From positions 1-22,599 of IMG/VR virus record IMGVR_UViG_3300048839_000706: 22,599 nucleotides of DNA. One strand, written 5' to 3'. Position numbers and translations under genes: made by a program. The notes beneath the pieces were generated by a model. It saw only the letters and a program-made list of their open reading frames with translations. It ran no database searches and had not been told where the DNA came from. The DNA comes from a virus. Below, in pieces: positions 12,276-19,329 of this stretch. Each line of letters starts with the position of its first letter. The stretch's first letter is position 1.

Positions 12276-13853
12276 ATGTTGGCAGACTCGGATGCTTATC
12301 AGCTTAGCCGCTGGTTTGCAGGATTAACTTTCGATGATGGCGTGCCGGTGACCCCGGCGACGCGCTTGGCGGTGACCACGCTGGACAGCAGCAGCCGCGA
12401 TGACATCCAGATTGCGCGGCGGCTTTTTGCGCCGGTGCTGGAACAAATTTTTAAGCAGGACCCGAAGACCCCGCCATATCGCAAGACGCTACAGGTGCGG
12501 CCTGAAGATGGCGCGTATATTCCCCCGCTACCGGCAGAAGCTCAACTGAGCGACAAGGCATTGAAGGCGGCGGAACAGGCCGCGCCGTGGTGGCACGAGA
12601 CGACGGACTGGCTGATGGCACGATCACCCATGACGCCGCCGGTGTTCCTGCGCGCGGGGGCGGTGTGGCTGCTGTCGCTGGCGATCGCGCGGCGGACGTG
12701 CATCGAATTTCATGACCGGATCACCCCACTGCTTTATATGGTGTGGGTGGCGGAAACCTCAAAGTATGCGAAGTCTACAGGGCTTCGGGCGCTTCAGGCG
12801 ATCATCAACCTGACGATGCCGCACATGCTGATCCCCGGGCAGACCAGCCCTGAGGGCATGATTGAGATGCTGAGCGGGCAGATGCCCACGAACTTCGAAA
12901 AATTGAGCCAGAGGGATCAGAAACTTGTAGTGGCGGGCCAACAGTTCGCCGGGCAGCGCGGAATCTTGCTGGACGAGTTCAGCAGCCTGCTGGGCAGTGC
13001 GAAAAAAGATTACATGCAGGGCTTTGTAGAACTGCTGATGCGGCTGTATGACGCGAACGACTTGGAACAGCACTACACCCGCAGCGGCGGCTTGGCGCTG
13101 ATCAAGTACCCGGGCATCTCAATACTGGGGGCCACGACACCGGCAGCGGTGGCGCGGAATGTGGGCCATGAAGCGTGGGAAAACGGGGCGATGGCCCGCT
13201 ACCTGATGATATTTCGGGATCGCCCCCAGCCGTATTCGACAGGCAACCTTGTGAGCGCGCCGCCTGAGCACATTATACACCCGATTCAAACGCTTCATCA
13301 AATGCTGCCAGTGATCAAAACGAATGACCCGCTGGACGATGAAGCCCGGTTTGACCCGCTGGTGGCCGCGGCGACAAAAGACGCGCGAGAGGCCTACATG
13401 CGATACACCCGCGCGGTGTATTACGACATGATTGAGGACGACCTCGACGAGCGGCTGCACGGGAACTACCGCCGCATGCACGTACAGGCGCTGAAGATGG
13501 CGCTGGCGCTGGCCACACTGGACTGGTCCTGCAACGGGGGCAAGGGTCAAATCACGATTGAGCTTGGGCATTTTGCGCTTGGGCAGATGATGGCAGAAGA
13601 AAGCCGCGCGAGCCTGCACCGGATGATGCCGGTGATCAGCCAGAGCACGGACAGCCGCACGCACCGCGATCTGATCAGCATTTTGCGCCACAGCCCGGGC
13701 GGGCTGACGGTGCGTGATCTGGTGCGGCGGACGGGACGCAATACCAACGAAATCCGCAGCGCTTTGGATGTGCTGGCGGATGCTGGTGAGGTGGACATTG
13801 TGGCGCATCAGCCTGCGAGCGGTCGCCCGACAAACCTCTATCGACTGCTTTAG
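12276..13853 (+). CDS. DUF3987-like helicase/ATPase-type replication protein
   Basis: Start at ATG 12276, after GAGGGAT; a GTG at 12225 would run through the hairpin. The 525-aa product fits the DUF3987 group found in phages and plasmids beside primases. A variant P-loop, VAETSKYAKST (158-168), replaces both canonical glycines with Ala but keeps Lys-Ser. A Walker-B-like ILLDEFSSLL (230-239) follows, then the conserved YPGISILGATTP stretch. The C-terminus (from about 461) is a winged helix: ISILRHSPGGLTVRDLVRR, SALDVLADAGEVDIV. It likely binds DNA and works with the downstream primase in phage replication, perhaps as the helicase or its loader. The missing P-loop glycines leave true ATPase activity open. 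Confidence 0.75.
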   Translation: MLADSDAYQLSRWFAGLTFDDGVPVTPATRLAVTTLDSSSRDDIQIARRLFAPVLEQIFKQDPKTPPYRKTLQVRPEDGAYIPPLPAEAQLSDKALKAAEQAAPWWHETTDWLMARSPMTPPVFLRAGAVWLLSLAIARRTCIEFHDRITPLLYMVWVAETSKYAKSTGLRALQAIINLTMPHMLIPGQTSPEGMIEMLSGQMPTNFEKLSQRDQKLVVAGQQFAGQRGILLDEFSSLLGSAKKDYMQGFVELLMRLYDANDLEQHYTRSGGLALIKYPGISILGATTPAAVARNVGHEAWENGAMARYLMIFRDRPQPYSTGNLVSAPPEHIIHPIQTLHQMLPVIKTNDPLDDEARFDPLVAAATKDAREAYMRYTRAVYYDMIEDDLDERLHGNYRRMHVQALKMALALATLDWSCNGGKGQITIELGHFALGQMMAEESRASLHRMMPVISQSTDSRTHRDLISILRHSPGGLTVRDLVRRTGRNTNEIRSALDVLADAGEVDIVAHQPASGRPTNLYRLL

Positions 13854-13919
13854 TTGTGTCGGTCTACTGACACAACCCTGTAGTTTCGTCTTTTGACTTG
13901 TGTCATTTTGTTGACGAAA
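13854..13919. repeat. Nested inverted repeats upstream of the primase gene
   Basis: TTGTGTC (13854-13860) pairs with GACACAA (13869-13875), and a further direct copy of TTGTGTC lies at 13898-13904. An overlapping pair TTTCGTC (13884-13890) and GACGAAA (13913-13919) encloses the third copy. All this lies in the 91-bp AT-richer gap before the primase. Candidate operator, or iteron-like origin element. Confidence 0.55.
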
Positions 13920-13944
13920 GTCTGTTAGTGGAAGGTCTTACAAG

Positions 13945-15039
13945 ATGTTGGACGTTGAAGCGATCAAGGCACGGGTGGACGTTCGGGACGTGGTGGAGCG
14001 CGATCTCGGACGGCCTCATCACCGAGGCCACACCTACGATACGTACCGCTGCCCGCTGCACGGCGAGCAGAAGGGGTATTCGCTAGTGGTGTATGCGGAT
14101 CACTGGCAATGCTACGGGAAATGCGGGAAGGCGGGGGATGCTATCGCATGGATGCGGGAGTATCACGGACTCGATTTTAAGCAGGCGGCGCTGGCGCTGG
14201 GCGCGGATGAGATGAAGGACGCGGCCCCCAAGCGGGTGAACGCCACAAAAAACGTCTGGAAAGAGGGGACCGAGCCGCCGCCGTGGGATTGGCAGTTTTT
14301 TGCGGATCAGGTGGTGGTGCGGGCGCAGAAGTATTTGTGGGGCAAAGGTGGGGCGGCAGCGCTTGAGTATTTGCACTGGCGCGGGCTGACGGACGAAATC
14401 ATTGAGATGGCGGGGCTGGGGTATGTGCCCGCGCAGACGGAAGAGGATGAGAAATTCGGGCGCGTTTTGTACCCGGACTGGCTGAAACCGGACGGCAAGC
14501 CGGTGCGGGTGGCCAGCGGAATCACGCTGCCGCACTATGCCGAGGGGCATTTGTGGGGGGTGCGAATCCGGCGGATGCGTGGACAGATCAAATACGTGTC
14601 GATTGCCGGCGGGAAGGCGGCGCTTTACTGGAGCGACTTCATCACGGAGCAGCTACCGGTGATGATCGTGGAAGGCGAGTTCGACGCGCTGGTGCTGCAT
14701 CAGGTGGTGGGTGACGTGATCAGCCCGGTGGCGCTGGCCAGCACGAGCAACGCGCGACTGGATAAGCGGTGGCTGGGGCGATTGATCACCGCGCCGGTGG
14801 TGCTGGCAAGGATGGACGCGGATGGGGCTGGCGCTAAGGCGCTGGAGAAGCTTCAAGCGCTGTCGCCGCGCATCCGAGCGGTGGGCGTGCCGCTGGAGAA
14901 AGATGTGAACGACTACTACCGGCTGTGCTTGCAGCACCCTGAGCCGCCTGCACGGGCGCGGATGCTGGCATGGGTGGCGCGGCTGCTGGAGGATGACGCG
15001 CTTATGCAGCAGGTGGTGGAAGATGCACACGGCGGTTAG
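13945..15039 (+). CDS. DnaG-type primase (CHC2 zinc finger plus TOPRIM)
   Basis: A 364-aa primase that makes RNA primers for phage DNA replication. The N-terminal CHC2-type zinc-binding domain has C36-P-L-H39 and C56-x3-C60 (CPLHGEQKGYS, WQCYGKCGKAGDAI). A central region (110-230, LEYLHWRGLTDEIIEMAGLGYV) resembles the RNA polymerase core of DnaG. The TOPRIM domain shows MIVEGEFDAL (E243) and ARMDADGAG (D291, D293), the catalytic acidic residues. It is shorter than bacterial DnaG (about 600 aa) because the C-terminal helicase-binding domain is absent, a usual trait of phage and plasmid primases. ATG 13945 follows GGAAGG. It is part of a replication pair with the helicase-like gene. Confidence 0.88.
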   Translation: MLDVEAIKARVDVRDVVERDLGRPHHRGHTYDTYRCPLHGEQKGYSLVVYADHWQCYGKCGKAGDAIAWMREYHGLDFKQAALALGADEMKDAAPKRVNATKNVWKEGTEPPPWDWQFFADQVVVRAQKYLWGKGGAAALEYLHWRGLTDEIIEMAGLGYVPAQTEEDEKFGRVLYPDWLKPDGKPVRVASGITLPHYAEGHLWGVRIRRMRGQIKYVSIAGGKAALYWSDFITEQLPVMIVEGEFDALVLHQVVGDVISPVALASTSNARLDKRWLGRLITAPVVLARMDADGAGAKALEKLQALSPRIRAVGVPLEKDVNDYYRLCLQHPEPPARARMLAWVARLLEDDALMQQVVEDAHGG

Positions 15040-15625
15040 GCCGCTGGTGACGATTGACCATGAACGGGGGGTGTATGTGGTGCGGTCTAAGGACCGCATC
15101 CAGACCGCTCCTTATAGCAGCCGCGAGACTGCGGCGCGGGTTGCCGAGTTTTATCGGTGGCGCGGGTGGGAAGTTCGCATTGTTGGAGAATCACAGAACC
15201 ATGGAGATAGCAAGGTGACCACAGACAAGGCACGCCAGATCGAAGAAAGTTTGGTTAAGACACTGTGGAGAATCGACGCTTTTGGCACGGAGAAAGCGGA
15301 CGGTCGCAGCCTGCGCGGGCTGCGTAAGCGCGGGTTGATCGACGAGCGGGGCGGCATCACCGCGGCGGGGCGAGAGCTGATGGCGGGGTATTCGCAGTTT
15401 GCTTTACAAACGCCTGATGAGTGGCTGAATGAGCCGCAAGAAGAAGAATTATCGGAAGTGAAAGTGACAGCGCCAGAGCCGGAGCCAGTGCGCCGTGACG
15501 TGGGGCGGGAGACACTGAAGGCGGTACGGGCGGGGCTGTTGAGATCGGTGAAGGGGTATTTGCCGAAGGACTTTCAGGGCGTGGTAGACGAGATCGAGCG
15601 CATCAATGACGTGCTGGAGGGGTGA
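15023..15625 (+). CDS. Hypothetical protein (200 aa)
   Basis: Start placed at ATG 15023, after GGTGGTGGAAG and overlapping the primase end by 17 nt; the ATG at 14993 lies deeper in the primase. The N-terminal 50 residues form strands typical of a small phage domain (VTIDHERGVYVVRSKD, ETAARVAEFYRWRGWEVRIV). A middle segment (KTLWRIDAFGTEKADGRSLRGLRKRGLID, TAAGRELM) looks like a winged-helix DNA-binding region. The C-terminal part is acidic linker plus helix. It contains an exact 12-mer copy at 15449-15460. No family recognised; coupling to the primase suggests a replication or early function. Confidence 0.55.
   Translation: MHTAVRPLVTIDHERGVYVVRSKDRIQTAPYSSRETAARVAEFYRWRGWEVRIVGESQNHGDSKVTTDKARQIEESLVKTLWRIDAFGTEKADGRSLRGLRKRGLIDERGGITAAGRELMAGYSQFALQTPDEWLNEPQEEELSEVKVTAPEPEPVRRDVGRETLKAVRAGLLRSVKGYLPKDFQGVVDEIERINDVLEG
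15449..15460 (+). repeat. Recurrent 12-mer TTATCGGAAGTG, copy 3
   Basis: Exact copy, in frame as Leu-Ser-Glu-Val within the acidic linker of the 200-aa protein, once more using the rare TTA codon. Confidence 0.7.
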
Positions 15626-15629
15626 GGCG

Positions 15630-15920
15630 ATGGCGAGCGATGAAACACGGACGGAACATTATCAGCGCAGAATTGCAGAGGCTAAAGAGACGCTTGAGCG
15701 GGCGCAGAAGCTTTACGAGGCGACGCAGGACGCGCTGCTGACGGCCCGGATGGACCCGAAGGTGTCGAACGGGGAGTGCTCGCGGCTTTCGATGGCGGCG
15801 GAATCAGCGTTCGGTGAGGTGAAGCGGTGCAAGGCGGCCTATGATCGCGTGTGGGATGAGTGGATCAAGAGCGGCGCGCTGCCCGCTGAAGATCGCAAGA
15901 AGAAGGGGATGGGCGGGTGA
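15630..15920 (+). CDS. Small coiled-coil hypothetical protein (96 aa)
   Basis: ATG 15630 follows GGAGGGGTGAGGCG, a strong ribosome site; the ATG at 15606 has none. The sequence is almost entirely helical (YQRRIAEAKETLERAQKLYE, AFGEVKRCKAAYDRVWDEW), a likely antiparallel coiled coil or dimer. It ends with a basic KKKGMGG tail. No motif identifies a function. It overlaps the next gene at the stop, so it is coupled in the accessory operon. Confidence 0.6.
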   Translation: MASDETRTEHYQRRIAEAKETLERAQKLYEATQDALLTARMDPKVSNGECSRLSMAAESAFGEVKRCKAAYDRVWDEWIKSGALPAEDRKKKGMGG

Positions 15921-16456
15921 TGGGGAAAATTAGCAAAAGCCTGAAATACGATGACCCGACAGCCTTTGGTAAACGGTGGCCACGCATCGAACGTATCAAA
16001 GAGCGCACCGGCTTGGCGCTGGTGAGTGCAGATGAAACAATGTGGAAGATGGGGCCGATCCGTGCCAGTGTCGTGCTCACTTCAAAAAACGGTTTTTTTA
16101 TGTCGATCCATGGGCGCGATCGGTATCCAACGTGGGATGAAATCGTGTGGTTACGCTACAACCTGCTGCCTGATGCGGCGCAGATGGTTTTGATCTTGCC
16201 CAACCTGAACCGGTACATCAATCTTGAGGACACACATCACAAATATGTGTTCACACTTGAACAGCAGGGATGGGCGCTTGATCCTGTGCCGATGTGTGCA
16301 CACTGTAAAGCGCCCGTTCCGCTCAAGTTGACCGAGATTGAGGGCATTCAGGGCACGTTCGTTTGCGGCGATTGTGGGTACACGCAGTCGATTTGGATGG
16401 ACTCTTGGAACGAGGATCACGGCAACGGTATGACGGCCAAAGGTGAGGGACGATGA
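15917..16456 (+). CDS. DUF7694-like protein with C-terminal zinc ribbon
   Basis: A 179-aa protein. The core FFMSIHGRDRYPTWDEIVWLRY, with LLPDAAQMVLILPNLNRYINL after it (60-103), matches the pattern of DUF7694, a small phage-enriched family of unknown function (RYPTWDEI...RY.L.P......LP....YVN). Behind it two pairs of cysteines, C127-x2-C130 and C150-x2-C153, make a zinc ribbon not typical of that domain. The start is GTG 15917 or ATG 15920, both overlapping the preceding stop, after AAGGGGATGGGCGGG. Codon use is somewhat more AT-rich than its neighbours (more ATC/ATT, AAA), so it may be a later acquisition. Confidence 0.7.
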   Translation: MMGKISKSLKYDDPTAFGKRWPRIERIKERTGLALVSADETMWKMGPIRASVVLTSKNGFFMSIHGRDRYPTWDEIVWLRYNLLPDAAQMVLILPNLNRYINLEDTHHKYVFTLEQQGWALDPVPMCAHCKAPVPLKLTEIEGIQGTFVCGDCGYTQSIWMDSWNEDHGNGMTAKGEGR

Positions 16457-16692
16457 GTGACGAGAGTGTGAACACGGCGATCACGTGCCCGCACTGCGGG
16501 GCGGCTGACCAGTGGAGCTGCTGGGACGAGCAGACGGAGATTTTTGAGGACCTTGAAACCGGCGAGGACTATGAAGCGCCGGTGGGGTATCTGAGGTGTA
16601 AAGCCTGCGGGAAGTCCTTCACGCATCACCACGAAAGCCCGAATAAGTGGCTGGGCACGTGGGACGAGGTTTATGGAGCCGAGGATGAGTGA
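16453..16692 (+). CDS. Zinc-ribbon protein (79 aa)
   Basis: C12-P-H-C15 and C49-K-A-C52 form a two-knuckle zinc ribbon spanning most of the protein, with an acidic insert between (FEDLETGEDYEAP) and a His-rich tail (TGEDY..., FTHHHE). ATG 16453 overlaps the preceding stop by 4 nt and lies after AGGTGAGGGA. Small zinc ribbons of this kind bind nucleic acid or proteins of the transcription machinery. No specific family can be given. Confidence 0.65.
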   Translation: MSDESVNTAITCPHCGAADQWSCWDEQTEIFEDLETGEDYEAPVGYLRCKACGKSFTHHHESPNKWLGTWDEVYGAEDE

Positions 16693-16909
16693 CTGCACTA
16701 AGCTGTTGTGCAAGTGCGGATGCGGGCGGGCGCTGCTGGCGGGACAGACGAACTGGGCGACTCCGGCGTGTGTGCTGCGGTCGATGATGACGGATGCGGC
16801 GCTGGTCGATGTGTTTGGCGGGGTGGAGGCGTTTGAAGCGGCGATTGCATCGCTTGAGGCGCGGACACTGGCGGAAATAGGAGAACCGCCGACAGAAGAC
16901 GGGACATAG
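16685..16909 (+). CDS. Small Cys-rich N-terminus protein (74 aa)
   Basis: ATG 16685 is chosen because GGAG-CCGAGG lies just upstream and the 8-nt overlap with the previous stop is typical here; ATG 16673 would need a longer overlap. The N-terminus CTKLLCKCGCG contains four cysteines and could hold one metal ion, like the truncated zinc knuckles seen in phage proteins that begin CxCGCG. The rest is helical (ALVDVFGGVEAFEAAIASLEA). Last gene of the accessory operon; a terminator follows 22 nt later. Confidence 0.6.
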   Translation: MSDCTKLLCKCGCGRALLAGQTNWATPACVLRSMMTDAALVDVFGGVEAFEAAIASLEARTLAEIGEPPTEDGT

Positions 16910-16930
16910 AACGGTTAAGAACGTAAAATT

Positions 16931-16972
16931 AAGAACACCCGTGTGATTGTGTTGCACGGGTGTTCTATTTTT
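16931..16972 (+). terminator. Strong intrinsic terminator closing the early/accessory operon
   Basis: GAACACCCGTG (16933-16943) and CACGGGTGTTC (16955-16965), a perfect 11-bp stem with an 11-nt loop, followed by TATTTTT. Confidence 0.88.
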
Positions 16973-16976
16973 AAGG

Positions 16977-16998
16977 TACAATCAATGTATTACATTGA
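16977..16998 (+). promoter_or_regulatory. Promoter -10 with abutting palindromic operator
   Basis: TCAATGTA-T-TACATTGA (16982-16998) is a perfect 17-bp palindrome. A -10-like TACAAT (16977-16982) abuts it, with a possible -35 TTGCAC (16952-16957) inside the terminator at a long 19-bp spacing. The ribosome site AGGGGG and ATG of the winged-helix gene follow, so autoregulation is likely. Confidence 0.55.
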
Positions 16999-17018
16999 GA
17001 GTACAGGGGGAAAATGCC

Positions 17019-17336
17019 ATGTTTAGCGAATACATGGCTATGGTCTATGATGAAATCTTAAAAGCGGTGGTGCAGGCGCAGCGCGATTTGCGGCGCGGGG
17101 TGCTGCCGCGTGATGTGCAGGCGCGGCTTCCTTATTCACGGGCTGAAGGGAGCCTGCGGCGGGATATGCTGGCGATGTATGAATGTGGGCTGCTGGTGCG
17201 CGTGGGCGGGTATGGCGCGCGGCGGGGGTATCGTGTGCCGACGCGCACGGAATCCTTGGCATGGCGGGCGAACGGTGGCATGTGGCCGCCTTTTGCAGAG
17301 CGTGCGGGCGCGGTGGCGATGGCACTGGCTGTTTAA
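17019..17336 (+). CDS. Winged-helix-like DNA-binding protein (105 aa)
   Basis: ATG 17019 lies 8 nt after AGGGGG; an ATG at 16947 falls inside the terminator and is rejected. The product begins MFSEYMAMVYDEIL, then QRDLRRGVLPRDVQARLPYSRAE. The segment SLRRDMLAMYECGLLVRVGG with ARRGYRVP has the order helix, recognition helix, beta wing of a winged-helix domain (LPRDVQ as second helix, GYGARRGYRVP as wing). No effector domain is present. It stands alone between a terminator and a lysin-like gene, behind its own palindromic operator. A late-gene or lysis regulator is the natural reading. Confidence 0.6.
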   Translation: MFSEYMAMVYDEILKAVVQAQRDLRRGVLPRDVQARLPYSRAEGSLRRDMLAMYECGLLVRVGGYGARRGYRVPTRTESLAWRANGGMWPPFAERAGAVAMALAV

Positions 17337-17364
17337 TAATGTGATGTGTTGATGCTAGGCTGTA

Positions 17365-17370
17365 TATAAT
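17365..17370 (+). promoter_or_regulatory. -10 element TATAAT upstream of the hydrolase gene
   Basis: Consensus TATAAT in an AT-rich gap; the matching -35 is poor (TGATGT, 17342-17347). Probable promoter for the glycoside-hydrolase gene. Confidence 0.45.
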
Positions 17371-17411
17371 TTCGCGTAGTGATAATAAAAATGGACGGGA
17401 GAGGGTCATTG

Positions 17412-17444
17412 ATGCACGGACTCTCAGAGTGTTTAGGCGGTTGA
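17412..17444 (+). CDS. Possible 10-codon leader peptide
   Basis: ATG 17412 follows the very strong site GGGAGAGGG and reads MHGLSECLGG before TGA at 17442-17444. An in-frame ATG lies further upstream at 17391. The stop sits beside the possible GTG start (17447) of the hydrolase, so translation could be coupled. Alternatively, an indel hides the true hydrolase start. Confidence 0.35.
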   Translation: MHGLSECLGG

Positions 17445-18712
17445 TTGTGGATAAATTGGGATACAACGTGCACGGCAACTATCTGCACGGTCGTGAAGCG
17501 GTGGTGGCGGCGCAGGTGAAAGCGACACAGCCGCGCACGGTGCTGGTGATGGACAACCTGAACGTGGCGGCCAGCGTGGGCGCGGCATCATCCGGGACGG
17601 AGATCGTGTTCCGTCACTATATGGATGATGAGATTTGGAAACGCATGACCCCGGCGGCGTGGATGGCGGAGCAGATGCGGTTTGCGCGCGATTACGGGTA
17701 TACGCTGTATGTGCTGAACGAGCCGCCGATGACGCGCGAGGTGGTGGGGTGGCTGCTGGCGGTGGCTAAACTGTGTGTGAAGCACGGGTATCGGGCGGTG
17801 ATCGGGAACTTTGGGGTTGGGCAGCCAGAGCCGCACGAGTGGGGCGCGATCGCCGCGCCGCTGCTGCGGTACATCGCGGAGAACTCCACGCTGCTGACAC
17901 TGGGGCTGCACGAATATGCGCCGCTGCTGATGCAGTATGAAGCGACACGGGACCCGAACAGCTTCCCCGATAGTGTGCCGAACGTGACATGGCTGGTGGG
18001 CCGGTGGCGCTTCCTTAAAAGTGCATGGCCGAATGTGCCTATCATGATCACGGAATTCGGTTGGGACCGGATCGACGCGGTGCGCGAATGGCAAGAGCCG
18101 AGAATCGGCGGGTGGCCGAAGCACGCGGGCTACTTCACGAGCAGGCCGTACTGGGCGGCGCAGCAGGTGGGCGATGTGGAAGAATACGCGGCGCGTCAGG
18201 TGCGGTGGGCCATGAAGCGGTATTATGATGACCCGCAGATAAAAGCGGTGCTGCTGTGGTGCTTGGGCGGTGAAGAGCCGCATTGGAGTGACAGCGATAT
18301 GACGCGCGTGCCGAAGTTCCTTGAGGCGCTGCGGGCTGGAAATACGGGCGGAACGGTTCCGAACCCGCCTGCACCGCTGTATAAAATTTTGAACATGGGC
18401 ACACAGCTGGTGACAGCGATCACCGGCGGGGTGTCGGTGAACGTGCGGGCTGAACCGCATACGAGCGGGGCGCGGCTGGGCACGATTACGGTGGGCAGCA
18501 CGATCCGGTATTACAGCGACTCGCTGGCGGAGGGTGGCATCTACACATGGAAGCGTTTGGAAAGTGGCGGATGGTTCGCTGATTACCCCGGGCTGACACT
18601 CTCGGAGGCATCGACGGACCCGATGCTGGCGCGGATCGCGGCGATGCGCCGTGAGCTGGACGCGCTGGAGAGTTTGGTGAGGTCACGACATGAGCAATTC
18701 GCGGCGGTTTGA
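17429..18712 (+). CDS. Glycoside-hydrolase-like protein with SH3b domain (lysin candidate)
   Basis: Up to 427 aa. Residues 10-300 look like a TIM-barrel glycosidase of the GH-A clan: VLNEPP (E98, candidate acid/base) after a strand, LGLHEYAP (160-165), and MITEFGWD (E209, candidate nucleophile), the usual Glu pair on strands 4 and 7. Residues 333-385 (VSVNVRAEPHTSGARLGTI) are an SH3b cell-wall-binding domain, and the C-terminus is a short coiled coil. Catalytic plus SH3b is the layout of an endolysin, and no other lysin is seen in the window; a depolymerase or tail-associated enzyme is the alternative. The start is uncertain: GTG 17429 lacks a good site, whereas GTG 17447 has AGGCGG and follows a leader ORF. 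No signal peptide. Confidence 0.7.
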   Translation: MFRRLIVDKLGYNVHGNYLHGREAVVAAQVKATQPRTVLVMDNLNVAASVGAASSGTEIVFRHYMDDEIWKRMTPAAWMAEQMRFARDYGYTLYVLNEPPMTREVVGWLLAVAKLCVKHGYRAVIGNFGVGQPEPHEWGAIAAPLLRYIAENSTLLTLGLHEYAPLLMQYEATRDPNSFPDSVPNVTWLVGRWRFLKSAWPNVPIMITEFGWDRIDAVREWQEPRIGGWPKHAGYFTSRPYWAAQQVGDVEEYAARQVRWAMKRYYDDPQIKAVLLWCLGGEEPHWSDSDMTRVPKFLEALRAGNTGGTVPNPPAPLYKILNMGTQLVTAITGGVSVNVRAEPHTSGARLGTITVGSTIRYYSDSLAEGGIYTWKRLESGGWFADYPGLTLSEASTDPMLARIAAMRRELDALESLVRSRHEQFAAV

Positions 18713-19313
18713 TTTAAGCCACGTGATCGACGTGGTGAAGCAGGTGGGCGCAAGCCCTGCTAAAATTGCGGCAGAGTTGGGCTGCTCTCGCGGGACAATC
18801 TACGGGTATTTGCGGCGCTACCCGGCGCTGCGCGAGGTGTTTGAAGCGGCACGTGGGGCTGCGGTCGATGATCGGGCGCAGTTTAGCAAAGAGGCGTTTG
18901 AGGCGGCGATTGCCGGTTCTCATGGCGTGAAGGCGGCGGTGGCGGCGGCGGTGGGGTGCAGCCGCGCGACGGTGGATAATGCGCTGAATCGGTGGCCAGA
19001 GCTGGCGGAGCAGCTGGAAGCATCGCGCGCGGGGTTGGTGTCGCTGGCGGTGAGCGCACTGGTGACGGACGTACAGACTCCGGCGAGCGAGGGGCATCAG
19101 CGCGCGTATATGTTTGTGCTGAAGACGATGGGCAAGGACGAGGGCTTTACCGAACGCAGCGAAGTGACCGGGGCGGACGGCGCGCCGCTGCTAGATTTGT
19201 CGCCGGAGACAATGCGCCTGCTTCAGCGGATGGGGTTGGACATGAGCCAAGTCAGCCGCCAATTTGAAGCGATGGTGCGGGCGGCGGCGGTGCAGAAAGG
19301 GCTTACAGAATGA
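18690..19313 (+). CDS. terS: Terminase small subunit-like protein with two HTH repeats
   Basis: A 207-aa DNA-recognition protein directly upstream of the large terminase. It contains two tandem helix-turn-helix units: residues 21-55 (ASPAKIAAELGCSRGTIYGYL) and 78-113 (VKAAVAAAVGCSRATVDNAL). They share GCSRxT at the turn and a W/YPxLxE-type follow-on helix, so the second is likely a duplicate. The C-terminal helices (LDLSPETMRLLQRMGLDMSQVSRQFEAM) would make the oligomer that contacts the large subunit. It overlaps the hydrolase end by 23 nt. The small-subunit call rests mainly on HTH content and position. Confidence 0.7.
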   Translation: MSNSRRFDLSHVIDVVKQVGASPAKIAAELGCSRGTIYGYLRRYPALREVFEAARGAAVDDRAQFSKEAFEAAIAGSHGVKAAVAAAVGCSRATVDNALNRWPELAEQLEASRAGLVSLAVSALVTDVQTPASEGHQRAYMFVLKTMGKDEGFTERSEVTGADGAPLLDLSPETMRLLQRMGLDMSQVSRQFEAMVRAAAVQKGLTE

Positions 19314-19316
19314 TGT

Positions 19317-19328
19317 TTATCGGAAGTG
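19317..19328 (+). repeat. Recurrent 12-mer TTATCGGAAGTG, copy 4
   Basis: Exact copy between the two terminase genes, one base before the large-terminase ATG, so it takes the place of the ribosome site (GGAAGTG). It also lies within a 9-codon ATG frame (19310-19339). Confidence 0.7.
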
Positions 19329-19329
19329 A

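Noticed and set aside
16947-17018. Upstream start for the winged-helix gene
   Set aside because: It would begin inside the terminator loop and run through the palindromic operator; ATG 17019 has the good ribosome site.
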